Origin: Capitella teleta
Lineage: Eukaryota; Annelida; Polychaeta; Capitellidae
Length of the DNA: 64,000 nt
Direction of reading: 5' to 3'
Assembly: GCA_000328365.1 (NCBI GenBank)
Contig: KB305378.1
Location: 50,067-114,066, forward strand
Positions 14,590-27,700 of the stretch are shown here, one piece after another. The notes beneath the pieces were generated by a model. It saw only the letters and a program-made list of their open reading frames with translations, was not told the origin of the DNA and searched no databases. Position 1 is the first letter of the stretch. The number at the start of each line of letters is the position of its first letter. The position numbers were made by a program, and so were the translations under genes.

Positions 14590-16209
14590 TTCATTGTATA
14601 GTTCCGTATTATATTGTGCGTACTCTGATAGAACGCACCTGTTGTTACATTCACCATTATTAATGTTATGTATGTGTAATTGTAATAAAGTATAAGTTTT
14701 TCCTTTTTCGCCGCTCGCGATATTGCGCATCTTACAGGACTTCTGGCAGCGCAGGGGATCTCGGTCAATCAGATCGTCTCATTAAAATAATGAGCCACGC
14801 CACTGTCTCGCATATAGCTAGGCGTCTGTCACTGTCACGCATATAGGCCCGTGTGTCGCCATGCAAAGGTGTGGAAATATAAAACGCCACGACAAAGTGA
14901 ACAAACCCAAGTCGGTCGAGTTCGGCCAACACCCGAGGTGGATGCGAGGAAAGCTTGATATTTTTTTCAGGGAAAACTCAGCTTCTATTTTTGATTATCG
15001 AGTTATATATGCCTGCAAACGGTAGACATTGTGCTGTGCTCTCTGTTTTGTCTGCTGGACGCCCAATTGAATGAATGATTATAGTGGTCAAAAGAGACAA
15101 GGCTTGCCTGACTTTTCTCGTGTGGTGGATCCATAAATAAAATTGTCATCATGCAGTATGTGTAGCATGTTGCTGGTGCCCATTTTGTTCTTTACAATCC
15201 ACTGCAGCTTATGCCTATAGCTCCATGCATGGCATGCTATGGTCGTAAAAAGAAGAAACCGAGCAGATGAAAATCGTCTGAGTGAACAGGTAAGACCCTG
15301 AATGATGCAGATATATGCACCTGAACCAAATTTTGTGAACATAGCAATCGCCATGTCAACGTTGTGGTGCTGGACATGGGTTATCTGTATTCTTTCGATG
15401 CCGGAGTTGGTGGAAGTTAGGTAAGACATGTATTCTCATATAGGTACAACACCTATTTGTGATGAGACTATGTTTGGTAAGGGATGCGTGTCATAAGAAC
15501 CGGTAAAACGGTGGATTTTTTCGTTAATACACTGGACTACAATTGAATTGTGCTCTTTGGGAACGGCCAAGATGAAATAAGTCAAAGGTGGAAAACATCC
15601 CTCTATGGGTGATACTGAAACGTGTTCTACAGCCATCTCTGGAGGGGGCGATTTGTTTTTAATTACTGGTCGTGGATCTTACCCTAGAATTCCATCTGGA
15701 GTTGCAGCCATGACCACCGGGGGGGGGGGGGAGGGGGCGAGGCTTGGAGGTGCCTAAAATTCTCTTCGTAGTAGACCCATGTGGTACCCATGTAGTGGGG
15801 CTCCGTAATTATTCGATTGATTCCTCTTTTTTAAATGAGATTTCTCAGATCTAGGGTAAATCCTTATAATGTAACGCACTCAATTAAGATCCTCAGCTCA
15901 GCTCTTCGCATTGACGCAGACAATTCGCATGCATAGAGAATAATATTCAATATATTGATTAACATCGAAAATTCACCTCAAAACGTCTGTTTCGGATGTT
16001 CTATCAAAACAACAACAATGGCTGCTGCTTGGAATGCTTAAACAGAAGTTACAACCAAAAATACTGATAATAAAGGTACAATGCAGGTTCAACTTCCAAC
16101 CCTGTGACTCCGATAATTGTTAATGCGTAACAAACGTCTTTTTAATGTACCATCTCATTCAAAATGCTGAAAACCAAGCGCTGATGCTTCACCGAGTGCT
16201 CAGTGCATT

Positions 16210-16268
16210 TAGCACAGATTCTCGGGCGAGGTCTGTATACCATTGGGCTCGCTGTAGTATGTCAGCTA
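16210..16268. mobile_element. 59-bp miniature inverted-repeat element, copy A
   Basis: It starts TAGCACAGATTCTCGGGCG and ends CTGTAGTATGTCAGCTA. The ends are imperfect inverted repeats (TAGC...GCGAG against the reverse complement, about 14 of 21 positions). A perfect 9-bp direct repeat CAGTGCATT flanks it (16201-16209 and 16269-16277). The spacer between the arms is short and differs between copies. Too small to code; presumably mobilised in trans. Confidence 0.85.
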
Positions 16269-16327
16269 CAGTGCATTATATTCTAATTCTCGTTCACTTC
16301 TAAGTCGTTGCAAGCCTCTATCAGTGT

Positions 16328-16387
16328 TAGCACAGATTCTCGGGCGAGGTCTGTATACCTCATGGGCTCGCTGTAGTATGTCAGCTA
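16328..16387. mobile_element. 60-bp miniature inverted-repeat element, copy B
   Basis: Arms identical to copy A, with a slightly different core. The flanking 9-bp direct repeat is TATCAGTGT (16319-16327 and 16388-16396), unlike that of copy A. So A and B are independent insertions 59 bp apart, not a local duplication. Confidence 0.85.
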
Positions 16388-16624
16388 TATCAGTGTCTAT
16401 TATCTATAGTCTATTCTATAATAATTATTATAATATATTGATAATAATCACCATCTCCCCATATGATAATGATGGCTACAGAATCGATCTAAGTGCAATG
16501 TAATCGTAGTAATGTTTAATTAGTAATTTAATAAAGTTAGTGTAACATTCGTGATTCTAATATATTATATTGAAATATTCACAATGAATCAGTTTGAATG
16601 TAATTGTATATATTTTGGGCAAGG

Positions 16625-16655
16625 GCTTGGCGTCGGGGCCAGCCCGACGCCAAGC
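16625..16655. repeat. Perfect 13-bp inverted repeat (hairpin)
   Basis: GCTTGGCGTCGGG, a 5-base loop, then its exact complement CCCGACGCCAAGC. It is GC-rich in an AT-rich spacer. It lies about 750 bp upstream of the TRIM start codon; function unknown. Confidence 0.8.
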
Positions 16656-17413
16656 GTGGCGCTCTGTATTGGGCCGATTCGGTGGTGGAAAATGAAGGAC
16701 GAGGGCCTGCCTCCACAAAATAGAACAGCTCAGCTTGGAAGAGTTTGATTTATTCTTTGGTGATTTTTATCATCTTCGTGTTATTACAGCAGATGAGCTA
16801 GAACAGTAGAAGCTGTAAATAAGCATGCATTCACGGTGGTGATATTGCGAAATCATTGAAGGTGTTAAATTTCAATTTAAGAGATATTCTTTTTAACCGT
16901 GATAGATTATTGTACCTGTCCTTTGATTCCTTTGCTTCTGTTGAAGTGCGAGAAAAGGTGAGACAAGGGTTAGGCACTGCCTCTCAAAGCATTGTTGGTG
17001 ATGTAAGATATTTGTCTTGACTCCTGTTTGAAACCTTTATCAGCCACTCGCTGAGATTTAACGCTCACTTATGCAATCTGATTGGCTGGCTGTCTTAGAG
17101 GAGTTGACTTTTCATTTGGGACTGCAAATAACTGGCGCATATAGCGTAGATAGGGGAGTAGCACGCTTATAGGGGGTATTTTCAATGCAATTTGCGTCGG
17201 GACTTTCAAAAAGTGGCGCGCTTAGAGGAGTCACATTCTTATAGGAGTGCCACATGAGAGAAGTTTTACTGTACCTTAATTAGGACATTTGGGGGTGTGC
17301 TTTTAGCCAAGACTACAATCACCTTGTGCCATATCCTTTAATTCTACGAAATTTACTGAACTGTGCTTCTTTTCTTTCAGACTTTCAGATTGATATATCA
17401 TCGATCGTAGAAA

Positions 17414-19843
17414 ATGTTTCCTGCTTCTCCAGGATCCCCTGGCGCTTGTGGTCCAGGCTCTCCATCCAACAGATCGCTGGATGACCTTCTGACCTGTCCA
17501 ATCTGCCTTGAGACTTTCAGTGATCCAAAAACATTGATCTGTTTGCACTCATTCTGCGCGAATTGTTTGGAGAGCTGTAAGCGACCGTACAGGCGAGACG
17601 TTCCTTGTCCTGTGTGCAAGAAAGTCACTGTGCTGCCCACAACCGGAGTTCAGGGACTTCAGAATGACTTCCGCATCCAGCAAATCCGTGACATCATAAC
17701 CAGTCGGCCTCAGAGTCCTGGGGCCGACGCTGGCGGGCCTCCCGAACCGAAAACATGCGACGTGTGCCGGTCACACCAGAAGAAAGAAGCGGCGCAAGTG
17801 CACTGCGTACAGTGCTTCATGTTCTTCTGCGCTGCGTGCAAAATTAAGCACAATTCTAACCCCACGTTCTCCGGCCACCATACGCTCAGTGTCAGCGATC
17901 AAACCGTGGCGGAAGGCCTCTTTTGTAAGGTACACAGGGAGCAAGCTGTACGCTACTTCTGTTGCTCATGTTCAGAGCTGCTATGCACCCTGTGCACTAT
18001 GGAGCATGATCCTCAACATTCAACTCAGCCCTTCGATCGTGCAGTCATTGAGCGCTATCGCCAAGAGCTGAGGATTCACCAGAAAACCATTGCCACCAAG
18101 TTGAGTGAGGTCACCAATCGCAGCAAATTTTTTGAAACCGTCAAACAGAGTCAGCAGAGGGCGCTATATCAAGCGCAAAACGCAATCAGAGAACGTTCAG
18201 AAGAGCTGATTCACCAAGTGCGTTCTCAGGAGAAACGTTTACTGGAGACCCTGCAGGAACACATGGAATCTACCATGAAGAACTACGGTGCAGATTCCAT
18301 GTCTGACGCTGTGTTTCGGAAGAGCAGTTTAGAATCTTTGTACAATGACATCAGCAAAGCTCTGCAGGCCAGTCCCCAGACGTGTTTAGTATCTTATGAA
18401 GATTTGAAGGCGCGAGTTCTCTCTCTGTCAGAGAATGCTTTACCAACCTTTGATGCTAAAAGCAGCATTCCTGGAATTCTCAAATTCAGTGCCTCAACAG
18501 ACAGCGTCTATGCCTTTGGATCGCTGCGTCCAAGTTCATTGGAAGAAGACCCTGTTGAGGATGAGCCTCTTCTGCTCAGCTCTAGTCCCCCTCAGGCCTC
18601 CTCTTCCTCCTCCTCTTCCTCCTCCTCATCCTTCACAAACCAGCTTGTCCCCAGACGTGTTACATCTATTCTCAATGCTCTGTCTCCCAACCGCGCAAAG
18701 GTTGATCTTAAGAAGAGCAAACTCAAGTGCTACGGAGACTCCTCTGCTCCCAAAAGTCCCAGCACCATCAGTGCCGACAGCCTCATCTCAAGCACTGATG
18801 ATGTCATAGTTCTTCCCAGTTCTTCTCCTCTGCGGTCGACAACACCAAGCTCTCCTCTTCCCTCGTGTCCTCTCAGTCCTTCTGCCCCCAGCCCCTTGTC
18901 TCCTGTTGCACCTCAGTCTCCTTCCCTTCGAGCGGTGTCTCCCTCTCTTCCCTCCCCTTCAAGCAGTCATGATGCCGAGGCTTCTATTTCCACATCCCTC
19001 AAGTATCAGCCGAAATTGCTCTTCAAACTGGATCAAGTTGGAGGCTGGCCGGGCAAGGTGACCGCTCCAACCGGTGTGGCTTTCCTTCCTGATGGCAACC
19101 TGGTTGTGGCTGAATGTGAGAACCGACTGCAGCTGTTTGATCAAGCAGGTCAATCCATCCGCATAATCGGCTGGGGTAAAATCCGGCCATGCAGCGTTGT
19201 GGTCTCGCGCGAGGGTCACATTTCGATCACTGACAAGAAAGATTGCTGCGTTAAAATCTACCAGGTTGACGGCACTTGCTTGGCTTCCTGGGGAACTGGG
19301 CAGCTTAGCTCTCCCTCAGGAATCGCCATCATGTCTAACAGTCACTACATCGTGACTGACGTGAACCGTCACTCAGTGAGTATTCACTCGGCGGAGGGCA
19401 ATCTGCTTTCTCAGTTCGGTCAATGGGGCTGCGATGATTATCAGTTTAATAACCCTTCTCACATCACCGTTGACCAACATGATAACATCTTAGTGTCGGA
19501 TGCCGGAAACTCTTGCGTTAAGATCTATGACAAAGCTGGTTTGTTTGTTCGTAAAATTTCTCTGGGCAACTCTAAGCATGGTCAGTTGAGAAAACCGCAA
19601 GGAATTTCGGTTGACAATCGTGGTCACATATTTGTCTCAGACAGAGACAACCACCGCATCTCCATGCTGACGTATGATGGTCGCTTTGTCTGCCATCTTC
19701 TGACCAAAAATGACGGCATTCGCTTCCCGTCAGACATTGCTGTGGATGTGTCGGCCAATCATTTAGCCATCGCTGAGACGCACACTGGGTTCTTGACAAA
19801 AGATCCCCACCATGCTGTGAAACTCTATCACCTCAATGGATAG
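17414..19843 (+). CDS. TRIM-NHL protein (RING, two B-boxes, coiled coil, NHL propeller)
   Basis: 809 aa in one coding exon; a UTR intron acceptor ends at 17380. The RING finger (about 28-68: CPIC..., CLHSFCANC, CPVC) indicates E3 ubiquitin ligase activity. B-box 1 is about 115-157 and B-box 2 about 171-204, followed by a coiled coil to about 330. A low-complexity Ser/Pro region follows, with a run of 11 serines near residue 400. From about 530 to the end there are about six NHL repeats (for example HITVDQHDNILVSDAGNSCVKIYD), a propeller known to bind RNA or protein partners. This is the class VII TRIM layout (TRIM2, TRIM3, TRIM32, TRIM71, Brat). No filamin domain is seen between coiled coil and NHL, unlike TRIM2/3/71. 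A one-to-one ortholog is not claimed. AATAAA at 20398. It converges on the kindlin gene. Confidence 0.93.
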   Translation: MFPASPGSPGACGPGSPSNRSLDDLLTCPICLETFSDPKTLICLHSFCANCLESCKRPYRRDVPCPVCKKVTVLPTTGVQGLQNDFRIQQIRDIITSRPQSPGADAGGPPEPKTCDVCRSHQKKEAAQVHCVQCFMFFCAACKIKHNSNPTFSGHHTLSVSDQTVAEGLFCKVHREQAVRYFCCSCSELLCTLCTMEHDPQHSTQPFDRAVIERYRQELRIHQKTIATKLSEVTNRSKFFETVKQSQQRALYQAQNAIRERSEELIHQVRSQEKRLLETLQEHMESTMKNYGADSMSDAVFRKSSLESLYNDISKALQASPQTCLVSYEDLKARVLSLSENALPTFDAKSSIPGILKFSASTDSVYAFGSLRPSSLEEDPVEDEPLLLSSSPPQASSSSSSSSSSSFTNQLVPRRVTSILNALSPNRAKVDLKKSKLKCYGDSSAPKSPSTISADSLISSTDDVIVLPSSSPLRSTTPSSPLPSCPLSPSAPSPLSPVAPQSPSLRAVSPSLPSPSSSHDAEASISTSLKYQPKLLFKLDQVGGWPGKVTAPTGVAFLPDGNLVVAECENRLQLFDQAGQSIRIIGWGKIRPCSVVVSREGHISITDKKDCCVKIYQVDGTCLASWGTGQLSSPSGIAIMSNSHYIVTDVNRHSVSIHSAEGNLLSQFGQWGCDDYQFNNPSHITVDQHDNILVSDAGNSCVKIYDKAGLFVRKISLGNSKHGQLRKPQGISVDNRGHIFVSDRDNHRISMLTYDGRFVCHLLTKNDGIRFPSDIAVDVSANHLAIAETHTGFLTKDPHHAVKLYHLNG

Positions 19844-20403
19844 ATCTGCACTTTTTACATCTCCAATTTTATGGTGTTATTAATGTGTTATCACAGATTC
19901 ATTGTTGCCAATCAACTTCCCTTTCACTGTCTCAATGATATTTTCATTTTTACATGTACTTGTTGAACAATAAGCACTTATTGTGATTCAGATGTCTGCA
20001 TTGTCCGCCGCGTGCTAGCTTTTCTGGATGAAACTCTCGTCAAGATTCCCGAGAGACTGTTACTACTTGAATTATGAATCTATGGTTTCCTCTTTTTTAT
20101 ATTTTTTTATCTCCTACTCTATTAAAATTATTGAGTTCTTTTAATTACACGCTAGTATTGAAAGACTCTAGGTCTTTATATTTGAGTGATGATGTTATTG
20201 ATCTGCAGTTCTGTACTCTAGAAATTGAATGTTTTTGTGTCTGCATAAATTATAATATTATATTGATAATTATTATTTTCATTATTTTGTATTTGACCCA
20301 TAAACAGTGCTTGTATGTTCTTCCAATTAATAATGTTTTGAAATCTTGGTTTATTTAATCATTACATGTACATATTACATAATATTTAGTTTACAGTAAT
20401 AAA

Positions 20404-21725
20404 TATTCTTGATGTTTGCAAAACATTATTTGTTCTCTTTCTCTATGATGTAACAGCTACGTGTGTGTTGATTAATCGGCCATCGAAATGGTCATAATTA
20501 CCATTACCGGTAATTGCCCCACACTGCGCAAGTAATGTGATTGAAACTAGACTCTTCACAAAACATGTGGGAAGGGGTAATAAATCTAGCTCAATACGAT
20601 TGCCATGTATAAAATCGTCCATGCATGGTCATCAATGTACTTCCGCATTACAATATTTCAGATTGCATGACGCATTATGCTAGGAATTTCAGGCACTATC
20701 ATAACGCACTTTTGCGTAGGAATTTTATGAGTTTCATAACGCATTTTGTTCAACTCATTCCGTGTGCGTGCGGCAATCATTAATATGCACATAATTCAGA
20801 CAGGAGGGGATTCCCCATATGAGTTTGCCTTCTTCGAAACATAATGCGGCGTTTTCCTCTAACATATCCCATTAATCTGAAACAAACCGAATCTGTGAAA
20901 TACTTTTATCAGTATATTGCGTTGCTTTTATCAGGTTGGTAAAGTTATCAAGTAACAAATACATTTTATGATAACACTAAAGGAACTAAGTGAAAAAAAA
21001 AGTGTGAAAATCATTTTATTAACAATTTTATAGAAGTATATTCTGTTGAAACATACCAATGCAGATTATTCAACAAATACACAGAAAGCGATTTGAAGCA
21101 AGAAAACCTGCTTGATGAATACGAGCGGTTATTATTATAACAATCAGCAGATTACTATTAAAAAAAAAAAAATAAAAAAATTACATGACGTTATTTTAAT
21201 CTCAAAAAAATTCCCCACAAAAGTCAATTGGAGCAATTTAAGGATGAGTCTGGTATAATAGTGAAATAACTCTCGATGCACTTCAAGTCTAACCACATTG
21301 AATGCCAAATGCATATTGAGAAAAAGAAAAGAAAAAAGAACGAGTAAAATATGATGGAGAATTAACAAGTGAAGTTAAGGTACCTTTACACACGTTGTAC
21401 CGAAACAGTTGGATAACCATAAAAAAAATGAATTAAATGGCAACAAACTACAAGTCCAAAAGAGGCGCTATCATGCTATAGAACCGATGGCAGTTCAGCA
21501 ACTATGGCAAAGTATTGCTTCCGTAGAAGAACAACGATTTAGGAGTACAATGAGCGAGGAAGAGAGATAGAGAGCAGAGAGAATGCTAGCACCAGCGTCT
21601 TCTGTTGTAACGGAAAAAGAGAAACCAGGGAAGAAGAAAAAGAGAAAGCAGTAGAAATATATAAATGATCTGTCTTTCAAAGAGAAACGATGACTAGCGC
21701 ATGCTGCTAGGGGCCTAGTTGACCC
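20404..21725. other. Spacer between convergent TRIM-NHL and kindlin genes
   Basis: Probably 3' UTRs plus a short spacer. On the minus strand a possible kindlin poly(A) signal (AATAAA, plus-strand TTTATT) is near 21014. A-rich runs lie near 20995 and 21161-21180. No gene seen. Confidence 0.5.
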
Positions 21726-24700
21726 TTAACCCCACCCTCCAGTGAGTTTATGAAACATTTCCTCATTTAGCGTTTGGTTCTTATCGCCCGACCGCATTGA
21801 CAGGAAAATGTACCCCCCGATGAACTCATGCACGGTTTTGCAGTCGGCTGTGAGGCATTGGAAGGCAACCCTCTCGTCATCAAACACGACGTCTACGCTC
21901 TTCACCTCCCAGTTGACGTTCCACGTCTGCATGTTGGGGAAGCGCCACGTTTTGGTCGAATCTCCCGTCGCCAGCTCCATGCGAATCATGCGATTGTAAG
22001 CAATGCCCAGCAACTCCTGAGAGAAATTAAGTCAGAAGAATGAGATAAGCGGCGGAGACTAACCTCTTTTTTGCTGGATTTGAACTTAACGATGAAGTAA
22101 GTGATGCCGTAGTCAGGCAGTGCTTGCCACGCTTTGATGTAGTTCAACTTCGCTTCGATCAGCGTCATTTCTCGCACGTTCGCATGCGCTTCTAAGATTC
22201 GGTTCGCCACCTACCGAAAAAAAACAAAAAAACAATCACAAATGCAACATCTCATTTCATCAAGAAGCTTGATAAAACTTATAGAACAGGTTTCAGCATA
22301 TTCGTAAAGCTAACCTGTTTGGTTTTGAGTTTTTTCAGGAAACACGGCGCCACGAAATCCTCCGGCTGCAGATCCACTTGATTAGGACTGATGGCAGGGG
22401 CGGGGGCTGGGTGCTGCATGTTGAGGAAGGCCAGCAGCGACTGCACTTCCGCCTCGTATGAACTGTCAGCCATGGTTTTACCTTTGGACGCCAGACGAAA
22501 CGCTGCCATCCACTTGGCGTATTGACCCTCCTGCAAACAGCATCATCAAGGCATCATCAAGACGTTTCTTTCACTCACGGTGTCTGCTTTGACCCAGTAT
22601 TCCACAAGACCATCGGAGGACGGCACAAAGATCTTCATGTTGTATTTACGGGCGGAAATATTGATATCAGGGGTGGCCTCACATCCTGACGACACAACGC
22701 TGATGAACGGCAGTGAGGACGAGGATTCTCTCACCTCTGATGTTGATTTTGAGCACTGGAGGCTCCTGCGTTTCATCACGGCTCTTGAACAGCGTCAAAT
22801 GAGTGTCTTTCAGTACAAAGAAGAATTTCTTGTAATTCTTCAAACTAAATTTCTTTGGCCTGTACATGAGCATACATGAATATGCAAATATATTCACAAA
22901 TTACAAAAATCTGCATACTTGAAAAGTCTTAGTTCATCTTGTAACTCCGGGACGTGGTGAATGTCGCTCGAGTTGGATACTGACGAACCTTCCAAGGACA
23001 CTTGAAGGTCAGTGAGGGCAGCATCAATGTCATCCTCAGCAGGGTTTGAAACGTCAAGGTCAGGCTGAGGCACAGTGACTTGAAACTGAGCTTGCAACTG
23101 CATGATGGGAAGAAATACGCGTACAAAGAACTGATACGAATAAATTTATAGATGTCAATAAGCGGACCTGCAGTGCCGCAAACATCATCATTTCTTCTAG
23201 CGTACAATCCAATTCTTCAGACAATAGCGACCACTTTGCTTGCTCAAATATCTGGTTGATGCGGACACTATCGTACTGCAAAAGAAGAAAAGATGAGTTT
23301 TAGATGATGCAGAACGTGCAATGAAGAGAGGCAAACCTTAGGGTTGAGGTCATAGAAACTGTAGAACTTGAATCGAAAGAGAACGACTTCGTTCTCCCGA
23401 ATCCCTTGCTCCATCAGCGATCGAGAGGAATCGAGCCAGCTGAGGGAAAAATGCAGAAATTAGGTGATTGCAATTTCAGGACATGCATCAAGTTTTGTGT
23501 TGTAATAAATTAAACGTCTGAGCTATCCAGACAATTAATCGTTTGGAGCATAGAAGCAACACGGTAATTCTGCATTGATTTTGTTTATACCGACCAAGAA
23601 ATGAACCAACATAGACTCAGTGTTAAGCCCCAACACAGGAAAAAAAAATGGTTACAAATAACAAAGTTCCACAATTGCATTTACATCATACTTGGATGTC
23701 ATTCCTATGCAAATATACAGCTATGTCCGTAAGGGATGGATTTAAAAATGAAGAGTAAAAACCATCAGTAGTAAATAAAAGACATTTTGTGGTTTTTTTT
23801 ATTGCTGGTGTTTTTCTTCTGAAAGTGAGAGGAAAGCAGTGAAATGCCTCTCACATTCCTGCTTAGTTCACATTCAGGCTGAGCGACTTACCTGTATAAA
23901 ACAGATAAAGCAACGCTCATCAAATTCACCTGACTTAGATATCGTATTGCACTGAAACAAACCAGTCTAGAATATTGTACATGTTTATTGCATCATTAAG
24001 AGTTCTTTGTGGATCTTTTGGTTGGAGATCTTTTTCGTCTTGGGCCAGAAATTGCACTCGGGTCATGTGATACATTATACATGCATGTACATACATGTAT
24101 GCACTAGAATGCAGAATACTCGTAGCTTTGGCAAAATGTCATACAGCGATTTGCTAAACATATCATTATTATTGGACACGTGTGAATTATATTACGTATA
24201 GATATTAGAGAGATGACACTTTACTATACAAGTTCTATAAACTAGGAGGACCCCACGTGTGCCTTTACAAATAAGACCATTCTATTGTAGATATCTGGGC
24301 AATGAGGGCAATGTTGTGAACATTTTGAGGCCAGAGGAAACACAGCGATGTTTCCCATCTGCTTTTCGCTCGTACAATGCGCATGTACATTACGTATTGT
24401 GAGCCATAGCAAGCGTAACGATCGCGCATTGTCGAAATTCCAGCGAGGCAGAAGGAAGCCACGTGGTCGGTGAATTCAGTCAAGATGTACTCTTCATCCA
24501 AGAGAACAGACTTCCGGTGCTCGAAATAGCGCTTCCTCGCACGGCAGCGTGCGCTTGGGGCTTTATTTGAGCGAATTGTTGACAGAGCCGCCGCGATATA
24601 ACACTGCAGCCACTGGCACTAGTATAATACGCCTTTAAGCAGCTGCTCTATCTGGCCTCGGCGATTCCTGTAATCGAGAGCATTCAACAAACAAAACGCA

Positions 24701-27700
24701 ATACAATGTCAACTCGCGCGTGCGCATCTCATTATGCACAAAACCTATGACCTTGTGACCTTATTGGAAATATTGGGAATCGGCGTGAGAGTTGTACACG
24801 AAAAGCGTACATGACAATAAACATCACACGATCACTCTGTTCCATCATCGTTCAACTAAACCCATTCATCACCTTTTGAGGTCACCATTATTATTCCATT
24901 GCAATGGAATGTGACCTTTATGTCCTGGGAATTGCATGAATCGCACACAGTGTTATCGTATAAATCATAGGGTAGACTGCAGATGAACCTACCCTCCATT
25001 GATGCGGGCTTTCTCGGCGTAGGACCGCGGTCTGTACAGCGACAGCAGCGCCTCTCTGGTCGGCGTCTTGGGGCTGTTGGCCAGCGTCGTGTCCATGGCG
25101 CCCTCGAAGGCCAAGCTGTGCATGGAACCGGGCGACAGGGTGCCTCCGTTGAACATGTACGGCGACTGCGGCCCAGGGGAGCTGAACGGGCTGCCAGGGT
25201 TGCGCATGAGAGTTCCCTGAGAGGGAAATACGAGTCAGTAATCATAATATCTCACTAGTCTCATGTTTAGATCCCGTTTCTATAGACTCTAACATTGTTT
25301 GTCATTTCGCAGTTGATAATATTATACCAGAATTCGCTAAATACATCCATTGAGCAGAGCAGCGAACATCACTCGACGATAAGCATGCAAGTCATCACAC
25401 TTAGCCATGTGTTATTGTAAGGCTTCAATGTCTTGCAAAATACCGCGCGTACAAACGGCATAAATGATTCGGCACCGCGTGTTAGCAGAAAGGAAAGAAT
25501 TTCCAATCCTTGAGAAAAAAAAAAAACAAAAAAACCCTCAGTCGTGTTGATCAACGGATTCTTCATTTACTAAGCAGAGTCGTTTGGCAAAGATCCAAAA
25601 AAAGATGTTGTGGTCGCAAACACACGCACAGCTGTTTAGCATATAACTGCAAATATGATTTTTATTGGACCAGAGCCAAAATAAGTAAAGAAACCGCGAG
25701 AGTAAAAAAAGAGCAACAGAAGTAGGGCGGTGCGCTGGAAACAGACAGACATATTTCAGTACGAAACGATGCTTGCTGAGAGCCGCAATTATTGAAGTGA
25801 TCTACGATCTAAACGAGACGCGCGCAATGGTCCATGCAGCACATGCATGATTACATGCAGCACATGCATGATTACATGCGGCCTCTTGTGCTACTGCCAA
25901 TTGCCACACCTAATGGTAAGCCTTAAGGACGCTCATTATGCATCGTATAATAGAGGGACCAATAAAAAGCAATAAAACGACATTTCAAAAGCAATGGTCA
26001 CGTGGTTCGCTTGTAGGTGCCACAGAGCGAGATTTCACACGAGATTCGGATGAGAATAAAACGGAGATCTGCGCATGATCAGAGGACTTCAAAGGGAATT
26101 CATTTTATGGTGGGGATGCATGCTGTAAAACAGCATTGCAGGCCAGAACATAGCTAGCTGCCAGCGAATCCAATCCCAGAGATGTCAATAAACAAATTCC
26201 TTTCAGAATGGAATCATTTTACCTCAATTATAAAGAAGTCATTTCAGCGAATAGAACGAAGCATACTCCTTGCATTAATTTAATAAACAATTCACTCGTA
26301 AATCCGCCAACTCCATGTTAACAAATGAGCCCATCATAGTTACGTATGAATGAGATGAACGGGGCGTTACCTGAGGGGGGGTGTTGGGTTGGGGTGAGCG
26401 AGGACTGCTGCCGGATAGTGTGCCCCCTTCGTGCACGCCGTTCGTGCCGCCATTCGAGCTGACCAGACCGGACACTCGCGTCCTTCGCGTGGCTGACGCT
26501 CCGCGGTTCTTCTTCAACTCATCACGTTCGAGCTTTCGAGCCAGCGACACTTCCTCTGGATAACGGATCTCTGAAAAGAAGTAATACCGAATGAAGAAAG
26601 GAAGGAATTTCATTTGACAATAATATAATATAGTCAGGATGCCATATATATAATAATCACCCAAAAACAGAATAGCCTAATTTTGAAAAAAAAAAAAAAT
26701 AGATTGAGAGTTTTTGCAGCCAAAGGTAAAGGAAGAGTTTATTTGTTCTTGTCATTTTGCGTACTTGTAATGAGGTGAGTTGATAATGCGATTGTGACGT
26801 AATTGCGACAAAAATCGCGTAATAAATGTTGTCATGGGATTAAGTGAGAAGCATCCTGCTTCCGTGTCTCGAATGTCCTGCAACCAGGAAGCGCGATGCA
26901 GTCGCCTCATCTGAACAGATTGAGACGCGAGTGGGTTTGCGAATAAACGCTTTCGCCGATCCGTCTCAACTTTTGCCCTGGAGCCAACGCTTAACGCGAT
27001 GCACGTGCTAACAAATAGCACGTGCACATCTGCAGGAAAACCACAATCAAAAGTATTCAGAAGGCCTGCTTAGCGGCTAAGCAAGGTTGCTCAGCATCTG
27101 GCATATCATCACACGGTATAATACATCCATAAAGATATTCCTAACAGTAATCCGCAGCATAAGTTTGTCCTGTTACACCTAAAACCGTCATCTTACAAAG
27201 GAACACATTGTTATGAAGTGAGGATTTATCCACATAAACGGCGTCCTTAAAACTGTTTAAAAGTCCTTGAACATATTTCTAAGGATTTTCGATTCAAGAA
27301 TGGAGCTTATATGGAAGGATAGCTATTACATGGGATCACCAGTATAGGCCACTTTTATGCTGCAATTGAAGCACAATTGATTGATAAGAGATCAAAGTGC
27401 GCGGGATTTGCACTTGAAACGCAGACGCCCCCCGGCTGCTTTCCTCTGTCTTAATGTATACGCATCTCTGCGAGTACACATGTCCAGTGTTAGCACGAGG
27501 AAGAGCAGCGTGGACAGCGGTCATCGCAGGTGTGGTCATCCCTGTGATGGGTGTGAGGGATTAGCCTTCAAAATAAACAAGCGCATCAAGAGGAATCCGA
27601 AGCAGATGTGCGGCAGCCAATCGCGTGCGGATTCAGGCGTGGTATATAGATGCATAAACGCACCATGGCAACCAGGGTGGCAAGTGTAGCAATGCAATAT

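Larger units (their letters stand above)
14690..17380. other. Intergenic region upstream of the TRIM-NHL gene
   Basis: No gene found. It holds a G-homopolymer run near 15720-15731, two copies of a small inverted-repeat element (16210-16268, 16328-16387), a 13-bp perfect inverted repeat (16625-16655), and a likely 5' UTR acceptor (TTTCTTTCAG ending 17380) in front of the TRIM start codon. Confidence 0.5.
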
